A stretch of 64,000 bases of DNA from Variovorax sp. OV329 (GCF_900114785.1 NZ_FOUG01000018.1:1-64000), one strand, 5' to 3'. Positions 35,067 through 43,792 are shown, counted from the first letter of the stretch. Made by a program: numbers and translations. The notes: generated by a model from the sequence alone, not told the origin.

Positions 35067-36430
35067 GCCGTCACCGCTTCCTCGTGCTGCGCCGCCAGCG
35101 GGCCGCTCGGATGGACCGGCTTGCGCAGTCCCAGGTGTTCACGCAGCGTGCGCCCCTGGTAGTCGCTGCGGAACAGGCCGCGGCGGCGCAGCTCGGGCAG
35201 CACCAGCTCGATGAAGTCGTCCAGGCCACCGGGAAACCAGGGCGCCATGATGTTGAAGCCGTCGGCCGCGCCTTCCTCGAACCATTGCTGAAGCTGGTCG
35301 GCGATCTGCACGGGCGTGCCCACCACCTGCTGGTGGCCGCGGGCCCCGGCGATGCGCAGGTACAGCTGGCGGATGCTCAGGCCCTCGCGGCGCGCCAGGT
35401 CCACCAGCAGCTGCTGGCGGCTCTTGGGGCCGTTGGTCTCGGGCAGCGCGGGCAAGGGCCCGTCGATCGGATGGGCGGACAAATCGATGTCGCCGATCAC
35501 CGTGGACAGCAGCTGCAGGCCCACCACCGGGTCGACCAGCGACTGCAGTTGCTCGAACTTCTCCTGTGCCTCGGCCTCGGTGCGGCCAACCACCGGGAAG
35601 ATGCCCGGCATGATCTTCACTTCGTCTCGCCCGCGGCCGTGGCGGGCCAGGCGGCCCTTGATGTCGGCATAGAAGGCCTGGGCTTCCTCGAAGGTCTGGT
35701 GTGCCACGAAGATCACCTCGGCCGTGCGCGCCGCCAGTTCCTTGCCCGCTTCGGAAGCGCCCGCCTGCACCACCACCGGCCGGCCCTGCGGCGAGCGGTT
35801 GACGTTGAGCGGCCCCTGCACCTGGAAGTGCGTGCCCTTGTGGCCCAGCACATGCAGCTTGCCGGTGTCCACGTAGATGCCGCCCGCCTTGTCGCGCACG
35901 AAGCTGTCTTCCTGCCAGCTGTCCCACAGGCCCGTGACCACGTCGTGGAACTCGGAGGCTCGCTCGTAGCGCAGCGCGTGCTCGAAGTGCGCTTCGCGGT
36001 TGAAGTTGCGCGCTTCCGCCCCGCCGCTGGAGGTGACCAGGTTCCAGCCGGCGCGGCCGCCGCTGATCTGGTCGAGCGAGGCGAACTTGCGCGCGACGTT
36101 GAAGGGCTCGTTGAAGGAGGTCGAGACGGTGGCGATGAGGCCGATGCGCTCGGTCACTGCCGCCAGCGCCGCCAGCAGCGTCAGTGGTTCGAAGTGGTCG
36201 GCGCGCGCGGTGCGGGCGAGCGAGGGCAGGTGGGTGCTGCGCACGCCCACCGAGTCGGCCAGGAAGATGGCGTCGAACTTCGCGGCCTCGGCCTTGCGGG
36301 CCAGCTCGACGTAGTGCCTGAAGTTGCTGCCGGCGTCGGCTTGTGCATCGGGATGGCGCCAGCCGGCGATGTGATGGCCGGTCTGCATCAGGAAGGCGCC
36401 CAGGCTGAACTGGCGGGATGAGGTGCTCAT
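35063..36430 (-). CDS. LLM-class flavin-dependent monooxygenase, NtaA/DszA family
   Basis: This 455-residue homologue of the enzyme at 21203 carries FSLGAFLMQTGHHIAGWRHP, AKFDAIFLADSVGV, GGRAGWNLVTSSGGAEARNF and the C-terminal RTLREHLGL motif. It is expected to use FMNH2 to cleave a C-S bond. I start at 36430 (MSTSSRQ). Its stop overlaps the start of the SfnB/DszC-like gene as ATGA, and a TauD gene lies 79 bases upstream, forming a three-oxygenase operon. Confidence 0.9.
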   Translation of the reverse strand: MSTSSRQFSLGAFLMQTGHHIAGWRHPDAQADAGSNFRHYVELARKAEAAKFDAIFLADSVGVRSTHLPSLARTARADHFEPLTLLAALAAVTERIGLIATVSTSFNEPFNVARKFASLDQISGGRAGWNLVTSSGGAEARNFNREAHFEHALRYERASEFHDVVTGLWDSWQEDSFVRDKAGGIYVDTGKLHVLGHKGTHFQVQGPLNVNRSPQGRPVVVQAGASEAGKELAARTAEVIFVAHQTFEEAQAFYADIKGRLARHGRGRDEVKIMPGIFPVVGRTEAEAQEKFEQLQSLVDPVVGLQLLSTVIGDIDLSAHPIDGPLPALPETNGPKSRQQLLVDLARREGLSIRQLYLRIAGARGHQQVVGTPVQIADQLQQWFEEGAADGFNIMAPWFPGGLDDFIELVLPELRRRGLFRSDYQGRTLREHLGLRKPVHPSGPLAAQHEEAVTA

Positions 36431-36509
36431 GTGTCGTGTGGCTCGCAAAAAAAGGCAGCCGCCACGAAGGAGGCGGCTGCGGTTGCAGTGCAAAGAAGGA
36501 GGGACGTCT

Positions 36510-37430
36510 TCAGTAGGGGCGGCTGCCCGACAGGCTGATGCGCTTGAGACGCCGGCGCAGCGCCGGGTCGAAGGCGGTGCGGCTGTGCAGGGTGGCCTGG
36601 TTGTCCCAGTAGACGATGTCGCCCACCTGCCAGCGGTGCGTGTAGGCGAAGCATGGCTGCAGCAGGTGCTCGCGCAGCCGGGCGATCAGCGCCGCGCCGC
36701 GTGCCGCGTCGTATCCGACGATCTCCACCTCGGTTGCCTCGCCCAGGTAGAGCAGTCGCTTGCCGCTTTGCGGATGGGTGCGCACCAGCGGATGCGCGAC
36801 CCAGGGCGTGAGCGGCTCGATGTCGGGCGTGCGGTAGCGCGGCACGCTGGTCGCGCCCGGCAGCGGATGGCGCTTGCGCAGGAAGGGGTTGTAGGTGATG
36901 AGCTGCAGGCCGTCGATCTGGCGGCGCGTGGCGTCGTCCAGCGCCTCGTAGGCGCTGACCAGGTTGTGCCAGGTGGTGTCGCCGCCGGCGGCCGGGATCT
37001 CCAGCGCGTAGAGCAGCGAGCCCGAGGAGGGCTGCGGCGTCCAGTGGTGGTCGGCGTGGGCCGTCAGCTCGGCGTTGCCCAGGAGACCGTCCTCGACATT
37101 GGCGACCAGCACGATGTCCGGCGCCGTGCCATAGGGGTCCGAGCCCAGCACGGGCGCATCGCGCGGCGGGGCGAAGACGGTGCCGAAGTAGCTGCTGAAC
37201 TGCAGGAAGGCGTCGTCGTCGGGCTGCTGGCCGCGGAAGACCAGGAGGTGGTGGTCGCGCAGCGCGTTCTTCAGGGCATGCACCTGCGCGCCCGTCGGGG
37301 TGCTGCGGATGTCGAAGCCGTCGACCACGGCGCCGAGCGCCGCGTTCTGCGCGGCGATGCGGAATTTACAGGCGGGGTAGGCGGCGGGCGGGGAGGCTTG
37401 GAGCGGACGCTCCGCTACGGTGGTGCTCAT
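36510..37430 (-). CDS. TauD/TfdA-family 2-oxoglutarate-dependent dioxygenase
   Basis: The 306-residue enzyme aligns with TauD-type dioxygenases. The iron-binding HxD is HAD in ELTAHADHHW, followed by PSSGSLLYALEIP as in TauD. The distal histidine is in NQATLHSRTAFDP, and RRRLKRISL supplies the 2-oxoglutarate arginine. It likely hydroxylates a sulfonate or sulfate ester, releasing sulfite or sulfate. Start 37430 is chosen because the upstream in-frame ATG at 37463 lies inside the predicted -10 box. It begins the TauD, LLM and SfnB-like operon. Confidence 0.88.
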   Translation of the reverse strand: MSTTVAERPLQASPPAAYPACKFRIAAQNAALGAVVDGFDIRSTPTGAQVHALKNALRDHHLLVFRGQQPDDDAFLQFSSYFGTVFAPPRDAPVLGSDPYGTAPDIVLVANVEDGLLGNAELTAHADHHWTPQPSSGSLLYALEIPAAGGDTTWHNLVSAYEALDDATRRQIDGLQLITYNPFLRKRHPLPGATSVPRYRTPDIEPLTPWVAHPLVRTHPQSGKRLLYLGEATEVEIVGYDAARGAALIARLREHLLQPCFAYTHRWQVGDIVYWDNQATLHSRTAFDPALRRRLKRISLSGSRPY

Positions 37431-39184
37431 GGCTTGCGCGACAACGGTGGGGAAGCTGTGCATCGTAGGAATCGCGCGCCCTTTGCCGAAGGAAGGAAAT
37501 CGCCTGAGGACATGCGGACAGCGCATATGCGCCCGGCCGCCAGGCTCGCCGCCTCGAACTTCGCGGGGCGAGGGAACAGCCTGAAGCGCACCGTCGGGTC
37601 GGCGGCAAGGCGCTCGCTCACGCCGCGCTCCCAGGCGAGGTAGTCCGCCCATGCACGGTCGCGCCGGGCGGCAGGCACGCGCATGACGGAACCCCAGTCG
37701 TCGTCGAAGGGCGTGAGCAGCCGCCGGGGTTCCCAGGCCTGCTCCACCGGCAGGCCAGCGGCCTGCCATCCGACAGTCCCGCCCCGCAGCCAGCCCGCAT
37801 CGCTGCCTGGCCATCGCTCGCGCGTGTCTCTCGCGGCAAGCCGTGCGGCGCGACCGTCCGGCGAGCTGAACACGATGCGCTTACCGGCTTCGCGGAATGG
37901 GTGCAACGGCTCCAGCGTCCAGGGCAACAGGAAATGCGCGCCCGGCAGGTGGGCGCGCTCGAAATCGAAGCTCGGCCCCACGTCCACGATCACGATGGAG
38001 GCGCTCGCCGATGCGAGCAAGGCCTTCAGTTGGGCCGCGGACAGGCCGGCGGGCACGGCTTCGTCCGATGGCTGCGGTGCGGTCTCGTCCTCATCCTGGC
38101 CAGCCTCGGGCCATCGGCCTTCGAAGATGAAGACCTCGAACTGGTCGAGCTGCCGAAGCCAGAAGGCCGTGACCGCTGCGCGCAGGCCATGCGGCTCGTC
38201 GAAGAGCACGATGCGGGCATGGCGGGTGCCCACGAGGTTCTCGAAATGCATCAGCAGCTGTCCGCCTGCCACCGCGCGTGCGCCGTGGGCGGGCTCGAAC
38301 GCATCGCCCGCTCCCGGACGCAGGTCGAACTGGTAGAGGGACCGGCCGGACTCGGCGCGCAACTGCAGCAGTGCGTCTGCATCCAGGCGCGGGAGTGCGA
38401 AGCGATCGACCAAGCTGTCCGCCCGGCGCCGCAGCTCCTCCTCGCTCGCCTGCGGCAGTTCGACCGCGGGCCGAGCGTTCTGGACGACCGGCGCGCCGTC
38501 GAGCGCCCATTGCATCACGCCGTCCTCGAGGAAGTGGGCATCGGGGTGACCCAGCAGCCCGAGCGTGGTGGTGCCGATGATGCCGCGCGTGCGGCTGAAG
38601 CAGTTGAGCACCCACGGCGCCTCCGTGGCGCCGGCCGGCCATTCGCGCAGGGCCAGCTCGGTCCCCGCATGGTTGCCTGCACCCTGCACGGACAGGTAGG
38701 CGTATTCGCCGGCAGGTCGCACATCGACCAGGGTCGCCGGCCGGCCGCAGGCCTGGGCCGCGCGCACTGCCGCGCCTGGCAGCGTGGGCGTGGCGTAATG
38801 CCTGCGGACGCGGTCACCGAAGGCCTTCACGAGGGTGCCGTAGCCGTCGATCAGGGGCAGGCCGGCCGCTCGCCAGCCGGCCGTGCCGCCGGCAAGCATG
38901 CGGACGTCCAGGTAGCCCAGGCGTCCCAGCAGGGCGGCGGCGCGCAATGCAGGACCTGGCGCATCACCGCCATCGACCAGGACGACCGGCGTGCCCAGGC
39001 GAGGCACCAGCGCGCGTACTTCGAGCTCCAGCGTGGACAGGGGCGCCATGCGCGACAGGCCCAGGTGTCCGGCCACGTAGGCACGCGCCTCACGGACGTC
39101 GAGCAGCGCCACCTCCTCCTTGCCCAGGAGCAATGCCAGGAGGTCCGGGGGCGTGATGGATGGGGATGCGGGGGCGTGGGCCAT
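37427..39184 (-). CDS. Four-repeat rhodanese-domain protein
   Basis: The 585-residue protein is built of four rhodanese-like repeats, each marked by a DVR/DVG strand and a GWQAAGLP-type end (GWRAAGLP near 104, a second repeat to about 235, then two more). Only the second keeps a catalytic cysteine, Cys195 in LNCFSRTR; the others have Asp, Asp/Glu or Ser at that spot. It probably transfers sulfane sulfur or binds a sulfur donor. The last 30 residues (from RMSSGDF) are encoded by DNA that also holds the TauD promoter and may be a non-functional extension. It ends by a four-base overlap with the TauD start. Confidence 0.82.
   Translation of the reverse strand: MAHAPASPSITPPDLLALLLGKEEVALLDVREARAYVAGHLGLSRMAPLSTLELEVRALVPRLGTPVVLVDGGDAPGPALRAAALLGRLGYLDVRMLAGGTAGWRAAGLPLIDGYGTLVKAFGDRVRRHYATPTLPGAAVRAAQACGRPATLVDVRPAGEYAYLSVQGAGNHAGTELALREWPAGATEAPWVLNCFSRTRGIIGTTTLGLLGHPDAHFLEDGVMQWALDGAPVVQNARPAVELPQASEEELRRRADSLVDRFALPRLDADALLQLRAESGRSLYQFDLRPGAGDAFEPAHGARAVAGGQLLMHFENLVGTRHARIVLFDEPHGLRAAVTAFWLRQLDQFEVFIFEGRWPEAGQDEDETAPQPSDEAVPAGLSAAQLKALLASASASIVIVDVGPSFDFERAHLPGAHFLLPWTLEPLHPFREAGKRIVFSSPDGRAARLAARDTRERWPGSDAGWLRGGTVGWQAAGLPVEQAWEPRRLLTPFDDDWGSVMRVPAARRDRAWADYLAWERGVSERLAADPTVRFRLFPRPAKFEAASLAAGRICAVRMSSGDFLPSAKGARFLRCTASPPLSRKP
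37462..37490 (-). promoter_or_regulatory. Predicted promoter of the TauD-LLM-SfnB operon (site A)
   Basis: Reading leftward: TTCC, -35 TTCGGC (37490-37485), 17-base spacer, -10 TACGAT (37467-37462). The block TTCCTACGATGC is identical to that of site B at 45.8 kb. It lies inside the 3' end of the upstream rhodanese frame. Confidence 0.6.
37521..37532. promoter_or_regulatory. Perfect palindrome GCGCATATGCGC upstream of site A
   Basis: This 12-bp perfect palindrome lies about 31 bases upstream of the -35 of promoter A. Its GCATATGC core recurs at 45820-45827 in the divergent region between the third transporter operon and the FMN reductase. It is a candidate activator site. Confidence 0.4.
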
Positions 39185-39246
39185 GGCCGGGTGTCGTCGC
39201 TTTGGCTGACTCTACGGCCTCGCAGGCCGGCGGCTGAGACGAATCC

Positions 39247-39262
39247 CGCATGTGCACATGCG
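39247..39262. promoter_or_regulatory. Perfect 16-bp palindrome CGCATGTGCACATGCG
   Basis: A perfect 16-base inverted repeat lies in the 168-base divergent region between the four-repeat rhodanese and the desaturase. It resembles the GCGCATATGC core upstream of promoters A and B, and probably binds a dimeric regulator. Confidence 0.42.
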
Positions 39263-39352
39263 CAATGGTCGCAAGCGGATGCGCGGCGCAGCCTGAAGAT
39301 GGGCCGGCCCTCCGGACCGCTGCCTCAACGCCCACCGCACCCTGTCCCCGCC

Positions 39353-40258
39353 ATGAAATCCCGACTCGCGTTTCTCTGCCTGCGCTACGAGGCGCCGACC
39401 ATCGCCCTGGCGCTCCTGCTCTATGCCGCCTGGGCAGCCCTGGTGTACTGGCATGCGGCGCTGCCCGCCGCGCTCCTGTTCGCACTGGGCGGGTGCCTCG
39501 GGCAACTGCATTCGTCGCTGCAGCACGAGGCCATCCATGCGATGCGGCATGTGCCCAGGCCCTTGCGCTGGGCGCTGGTCTGGCCGCCGCTCATGCTGTG
39601 GCTTCCCTTCCGGCTCTACCACGACAGCCACAACGCGCACCACGTCAACTTCCACCTCACGCATCCGCAGAAGGACACCGAGAGTGCCTACCACTCGGCT
39701 TCTGCATGGCAGTCCTACGGGTTCCTTCGGCGCACGGTGCTCGCGGCCAACCAGACGCTGGCCTTCCGCCTCGTCGCGGGTCCCTGGCTCTACCTCGGCA
39801 AGCTGCTGCGCGCCGAGCTCGGCCGCGCGGCAGCGGGCGACTTCGCGCATGCCCGCATCTGGGTGGGCCATGCGCTGGGCACCGCGCCGATCCTCTTCTA
39901 CATCACGGCCGTCTCGGGCATGCCGCTGCTCGACTACCTGCTGTACTTCATCTACCCCAGCATGATGCTCGGCGCCCTGCGCTCCTTCACCGAGCATCGC
40001 TGGGACGACTCGCCGCACGAGCGCGTGGCCATCGTGGAGTCGAACGCCCTGTTCGGGCTGCTGTACCTGTACAACAACCTGCACCATGTGCACCACCGCT
40101 GCCCGACGATGCCCTGGTACCTGCTGCCCGGGCACTTCCGGCGCAACCGGGCGGCTGTCCTGGAGGCCAACGGCCACTTCTACTACCGCGGCTATGCGCA
40201 GATCCTGCAGCGCTACCTGCTTCGCCCGGTGTTCCGGCCTGTGCACCCGCAGTGGTGA
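39353..40258 (+). CDS. Fatty acid desaturase (membrane di-iron type)
   Basis: The 301-residue protein has the three histidine boxes of membrane desaturases/hydroxylases: HEAIH (HxxxH), HDSHNAHH and HHVHH. About four membrane helices are visible, with AIALALLLYAAWAALVYWHAAL-like segments at the start (first helix about residues 15-35). It inserts a double bond or hydroxyl in a lipid using two iron atoms and oxygen. Start 39353 is chosen as the first Met before the first helix. It is divergent from the rhodanese gene, and no electron-transfer partner is beside it. Confidence 0.87.
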   Translation: MKSRLAFLCLRYEAPTIALALLLYAAWAALVYWHAALPAALLFALGGCLGQLHSSLQHEAIHAMRHVPRPLRWALVWPPLMLWLPFRLYHDSHNAHHVNFHLTHPQKDTESAYHSASAWQSYGFLRRTVLAANQTLAFRLVAGPWLYLGKLLRAELGRAAAGDFAHARIWVGHALGTAPILFYITAVSGMPLLDYLLYFIYPSMMLGALRSFTEHRWDDSPHERVAIVESNALFGLLYLYNNLHHVHHRCPTMPWYLLPGHFRRNRAAVLEANGHFYYRGYAQILQRYLLRPVFRPVHPQW

Positions 40259-40373
40259 GCGCACGATGTCCCCGCGCGCGAAGCCAGTGTCGTCATATGC
40301 ATCTGAGATAACGGTAGTTCTCCATTCGCCGAAGTCTTCACAGAATGGAGCCTTCAACGATCCAACGATTGCA

Positions 40374-40613
40374 ATGCCGACGCCACCTGACAGCAACGAC
40401 CTTCGGGACACCGCCACCGCCGTGATCGCGCGAACGGCCGCCGCCTGGAACATCGCGCCCGAGTCCTCGCGCGCCGCGGCGCGCCGTGCGCCGCGCGGCT
40501 ACGTGCCGGTTCGAATCCGGCGCCGCCTGCGCGCTGCCAGCGCGAGCGCCCCCTGTCCGCGCGAACTGCGCTCCCTGCTGTCCTGGCCGGCCGGTCCCAA
40601 GCCGGCCGCCTGA
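40374..40613 (+). CDS. Small hypothetical protein
   Basis: A 79-codon frame starts MPTPPDSNDLRDTATAVIAR and has strong GC preference at third positions, like neighbouring genes. The only ribosome-site candidate, TGGAG, is about 24 bases upstream, which is too far. No domain is recognised; the second half is Arg/Ala/Pro-rich and could be chance coding in GC-rich DNA. It sits in an otherwise empty 450-base gap between the desaturase and MFS genes. Confidence 0.35.
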   Translation: MPTPPDSNDLRDTATAVIARTAAAWNIAPESSRAAARRAPRGYVPVRIRRRLRAASASAPCPRELRSLLSWPAGPKPAA

Positions 40614-40712
40614 GCGCCATCGGCTGGCGGTCGCGCGAGGTCCACGTTTTCGCGCCGCACCAGGAGGCCGCCGCGGCGAGCCTTTCGCAAGGCGGTGTGC
40701 CATCATCGATCG

Positions 40713-41957
40713 ATGGCCCTCGAAGCAGCATCGATCCCACTGGACACACCGGCGCCGGAAGCCCGGCGCACGCTCACGGCGGCAGGGCTCAATCACGCGC
40801 TGCACGACGGCTACACCGACCTCATCTACATCCTGCTGCCGGTATGGCAATCGGAGTTCGGCCTGGGCTACGCCGCGCTGGCGCTGCTGCGCACGCTCTA
40901 CAGCGGCGTGATGGCACTGCTGCAGATCCCTGCCACCCGGCTGGCACAGCGCTTCGGTACGCGCGCCATCCTGCTGCTCGGCACGCTGCTCAGTGCCTGC
41001 GGCTATGCGCTGGCGGGTGCCTCGGGCGGGCTGCTGGGCCTGTGCGCGGCGCTCGCCGTCGGCGGAGCGGGCAGCAGCACCCAGCACCCGCTGTGCTCGG
41101 CGATGGTCTCGCGTGCCTACGGACGCGCGGCGCGCGGGCCGCTGGGCACCTACAACTTCGCCGGCGACCTGGGCAAGGCCAGCCTGCCGCTGCTTGCCGG
41201 CTTCCTGCTCACCGTCGTGGACTGGCGCGCGACGCTCTGGATGGTGGCAGGCCTGGGCCTGCTCGTGGCCGCGGCACTGGGCCTTCTGCTGCCGCGCGCT
41301 CCATCCATCGCGGGTGCAACTCCCGGCAATGAACCGCAGAAGCCGCGACCGGCTCGCAGCACCGGCACCAGCGCCAATGCGGCGAACGCTGGCACGGGCG
41401 GCTTCTGGCTGCTCGTGGCCATCGGCATGCTCGACAACGCGGCGCGGCCGGCCTTCCTGCTCTACCTGCCGTTCCTGCTCAAGGCCAAGGGAGCGGCGCT
41501 GACGACCGTGGGCCTGGCCTTGTCGCTGGTCTTCATCGGCGGCGCGCTGGGCAAGGCGGCTTTCGGCTGGCTCGGGGCGCGGCTGGGCGTGACCCGCACC
41601 GTGCTGATGACGGAGGTGGCCACGGCGCTGGGCATCGTCGGCGTGGTGCTGCTGCCGCTGGCCCCTGCGCTCGTCCTGCTGCCACCGCTGGGCATGATGC
41701 TCAACGGCACCTCCTCGGTGCTGTACGGCACGGTTCCGGAACTGGCGCCCGACGGCCGTGTGGAGCGGGCTTTCGGCATCTTCTACACCTGCACCCTCGG
41801 AGGCAGCGCCCTGGCGATGCCGCTCCTCTTCGGCCCGCTCGGCGACATGTTCGGGCCCGCCTGGGCCGCGATGGGATCCGCCGTCACTGCGCTGGCCGTG
41901 GTCCCGGTGATGCTGGCCCTGGCGCCACGCCTGGCCGGCACCGGGCGATCGGCCTAG
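40713..41957 (+). CDS. MFS transporter, fosmidomycin-resistance-like
   Basis: The 414-residue protein has about twelve membrane helices. The N-terminal GLNHALHDGYTDLIYILLPVWQ motif (residues about 23-44) and helix 4-5 segment STQHPLCSAMVSRAYG resemble fosmidomycin-resistance-type MFS exporters. A linker rich in Pro, Ala and Thr separates the two six-helix halves. The substrate is unknown. It converges on the third transporter operon, with stops overlapping. Confidence 0.87.
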   Translation: MALEAASIPLDTPAPEARRTLTAAGLNHALHDGYTDLIYILLPVWQSEFGLGYAALALLRTLYSGVMALLQIPATRLAQRFGTRAILLLGTLLSACGYALAGASGGLLGLCAALAVGGAGSSTQHPLCSAMVSRAYGRAARGPLGTYNFAGDLGKASLPLLAGFLLTVVDWRATLWMVAGLGLLVAAALGLLLPRAPSIAGATPGNEPQKPRPARSTGTSANAANAGTGGFWLLVAIGMLDNAARPAFLLYLPFLLKAKGAALTTVGLALSLVFIGGALGKAAFGWLGARLGVTRTVLMTEVATALGIVGVVLLPLAPALVLLPPLGMMLNGTSSVLYGTVPELAPDGRVERAFGIFYTCTLGGSALAMPLLFGPLGDMFGPAWAAMGSAVTALAVVPVMLALAPRLAGTGRSA

Positions 41958-42043
41958 ACCCGGCCACCCGAGGGAGGGTCGCGAGGCGGCAGGTAGCGGT
42001 TTTCCGGCCGCGGCAGTCCCAGGTTCTCGCGCAGCGTGCGGTG
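41954..42043 (-). pseudogene. 3' remnant of a third NtaA/DszA-type LLM monooxygenase gene
   Basis: Directly after the stop of the binding-protein gene at 42046, in another frame, the minus strand reads HRTLRENLGLPRPENRYLPP and ends at a TAG. RTLRxHLGLxRPEN is the C-terminal signature of both intact LLM monooxygenases in the window (RTLRGHLGLPRPEN and RTLREHLGL). Only about 29 codons remain and the start and catalytic domain are missing. This indicates that operon 3 once ended in a monooxygenase gene that was deleted or replaced. Confidence 0.7.
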
Positions 42044-42045
42044 CC

Positions 42046-42948
42046 TCAGGAGTGGCAGACCAGGCCGTCCTTGAGCAGGCCGACCTCGAACTGCACGTTG
42101 CCGACGCGCGCGCTGCGGGCCCGGTCCTGCTCGCCGCTGCGCTGCCACTCGCGCAACGCGGCGCCGACCCACTCGCGCGAACGCTCGTCCCCCGCGGCGA
42201 GCCGCACCACGGCGTCGCCCTCGGGTGCCAGGCCGCGGGCGATGGCGCGGTAGAAGCGCCATTCGTCGTTGCGCAGCAGCCGTTCCAGCACGTCGGCATG
42301 GTCGGCCAGCGCCTGGCACTCGCCGGCCATGAAGGCCGAGGCGGCGTGCACGGAAGACGGGTAGGCCCTGGGCGCCGCTTCGTAGCGGCGGACCAGGGTG
42401 CGCGCGAGGCCGGAGCCCTGGACCACGCATACCGGCTGGCCGGCGAGATCGTCCGTGCCGCGCACCCGGCCCGAACGCAGGCCGACCAGCATGCCGGGCG
42501 TGCTGTCGTAGTCGCCGTCCGCCAGCGCGGTGCCCTGGCCCGCAGGCGCATCGAGGGTGCCGGCGACGACCAGGTCCACGATGCCCTCGTGCAGCGCCGC
42601 GTCCTGCGAAGCCGAAGCCAGTCCCACCAGCTGCAGCCGCAGCCCGAGGCGGTCGGCCAGGCCCTGGGCCACGGCGACGTCGTAGCTGTCGGGTTCGGCC
42701 GGGGTCGGCGCACCCGGCGGTGCAGGCCGCGCATAGCTGCGCACGCCCACCACCAGCAGGCCGCGCTGCATGGCGCGCTCCAGCAGCGGGCCCACCGGCA
42801 GGCTGGCGGCGGGCGGTGCGGGCAGCACCCGGCGCGCGAGGGCGGAGGCGGCCGGCACCTGGGTGGCTGCCAGCGCGCACAGGAGCAGCAGCGCCAGCGC
42901 GCCGGCCAGCGCGATGCCGCGCCGGGGCAGGGCGATCCTAGTCATCAA
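42046..42948 (-). CDS. Periplasmic binding protein, amino-acid type (SBP_bac_3) fold
   Basis: The 300-residue protein has an N-terminal membrane anchor or uncleaved signal (ALAGALALLLLCALA). Its type-2 binding fold differs from the SsuA-like proteins: RGLLVVGVRSYARP at the start, DSYDVAVAQGLADRLGLRLQLV, then GIVDLVVAGT and DLAGQPVCVVQGSGLA. This is the pattern of polar amino-acid or glutamate/cystine receptors. It overlaps the permease stop by 11 bases and occupies the place of a lost monooxygenase gene. Whether it serves the neighbouring importer is unknown. Confidence 0.8.
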   Translation of the reverse strand: MMTRIALPRRGIALAGALALLLLCALAATQVPAASALARRVLPAPPAASLPVGPLLERAMQRGLLVVGVRSYARPAPPGAPTPAEPDSYDVAVAQGLADRLGLRLQLVGLASASQDAALHEGIVDLVVAGTLDAPAGQGTALADGDYDSTPGMLVGLRSGRVRGTDDLAGQPVCVVQGSGLARTLVRRYEAAPRAYPSSVHAASAFMAGECQALADHADVLERLLRNDEWRFYRAIARGLAPEGDAVVRLAAGDERSREWVGAALREWQRSGEQDRARSARVGNVQFEVGLLKDGLVCHS

Positions 42949-43792
42949 GGCTCAATCCCCGGCGCCAGCGCAGCAGCCGGCGCTCCAGCAGCGCGAGCAG
43001 GTAGTTCAGCAGCAGCCCCAGCACCGCCAGCAGGAAGATGCCGGCGTACATGGTGGGGATCTGGAAAGTCTCCTGCGAGTTGAGCGTGAGGAAGCCCAGC
43101 CCCGAATGCGCCCCGATCATCTCCGCCGCCACCAGCGCGGTGATGCAGTAGGCCCCCGCCAGCCGCACGCCGGTGAAGATGGAGGGCAGCGCCGCCGGCA
43201 GCACCACCTTGAAGAAGATGAAGGCGCGCGACGCGCCCATCGACAGGGCGGAGTTGATGAGCAGGCGGTCCACCTGCTTCACGCCGCTGATGGTGCTGAG
43301 CAGCACCGGCCAGAAGGAGGCCCAGAAGATGATCGCCACCTTCGACAGCTCGCCGATGCCCAGGAACAAAATGAACACCGGGAACAGCGCGAAGGCCGAG
43401 GTCTGGCGGAACAGCTGCAGCACCGGGTCGAGCAGCCGCTCCAGCGGCCGCACCGCGCCCATGACCAGGCCCAGCAGCACGCCTGCCGAGATGGCCAGCA
43501 GCAGGCCCCACAGCGAGCGCTGCAGGCTGGCCGCGATGTGCTTCCATAGCTGGCCCTTCTCGACGAGATCCCAGATGCTGGACAGCACCGCGGAAGGCGG
43601 GCTCAGGTAGGCGTCGCTCACGATGCCGGTGCGCGGCAGCAGCTCCCACAGCAGCAGGAAAAGCACCAGCCCCAGTCCGCCCTGCGCCAGCGCGAAGGCC
43701 GGCCGCAGCCTGGCAACGATGGTCAGGCGCTCGCCGTCCGCGGAGGGCAGGGTGCCGAGCGCGCCGGCGCCCCCTTGCAGGTTCGCGCTCAT
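42938..43792 (-). CDS. ABC importer permease, nitrate/sulfonate/taurine type (operon 3)
   Basis: The 284-residue SsuC/TauC-family permease has six membrane helices and an EAA-like region NSALSMGASRAFIFFKVVLPAA. It is the only permease of operon 3 and so should act as a homodimer with the ATPase encoded just upstream, whose stop it overlaps by four bases. Confidence 0.9.
   Translation of the reverse strand: MSANLQGGAGALGTLPSADGERLTIVARLRPAFALAQGGLGLVLFLLLWELLPRTGIVSDAYLSPPSAVLSSIWDLVEKGQLWKHIAASLQRSLWGLLLAISAGVLLGLVMGAVRPLERLLDPVLQLFRQTSAFALFPVFILFLGIGELSKVAIIFWASFWPVLLSTISGVKQVDRLLINSALSMGASRAFIFFKVVLPAALPSIFTGVRLAGAYCITALVAAEMIGAHSGLGFLTLNSQETFQIPTMYAGIFLLAVLGLLLNYLLALLERRLLRWRRGLSLDD

Noticed and set aside
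37901..39352. Long forward frame antisense to the four-repeat rhodanese and running into the desaturase
   Set aside because: Only its 3' part (from 39353) is the real desaturase; the rest is a shadow of the rhodanese gene with no domain resemblance.
40505..40521. A perfect tRNA T-arm-like sequence (GCCGG-TTCGAAT-CCGGC)
   Set aside because: No matching 5' acceptor strand, D-arm or anticodon arm lies upstream, and the bases fall inside a GC-rich frame. It is probably chance rather than a tRNA or attachment site.
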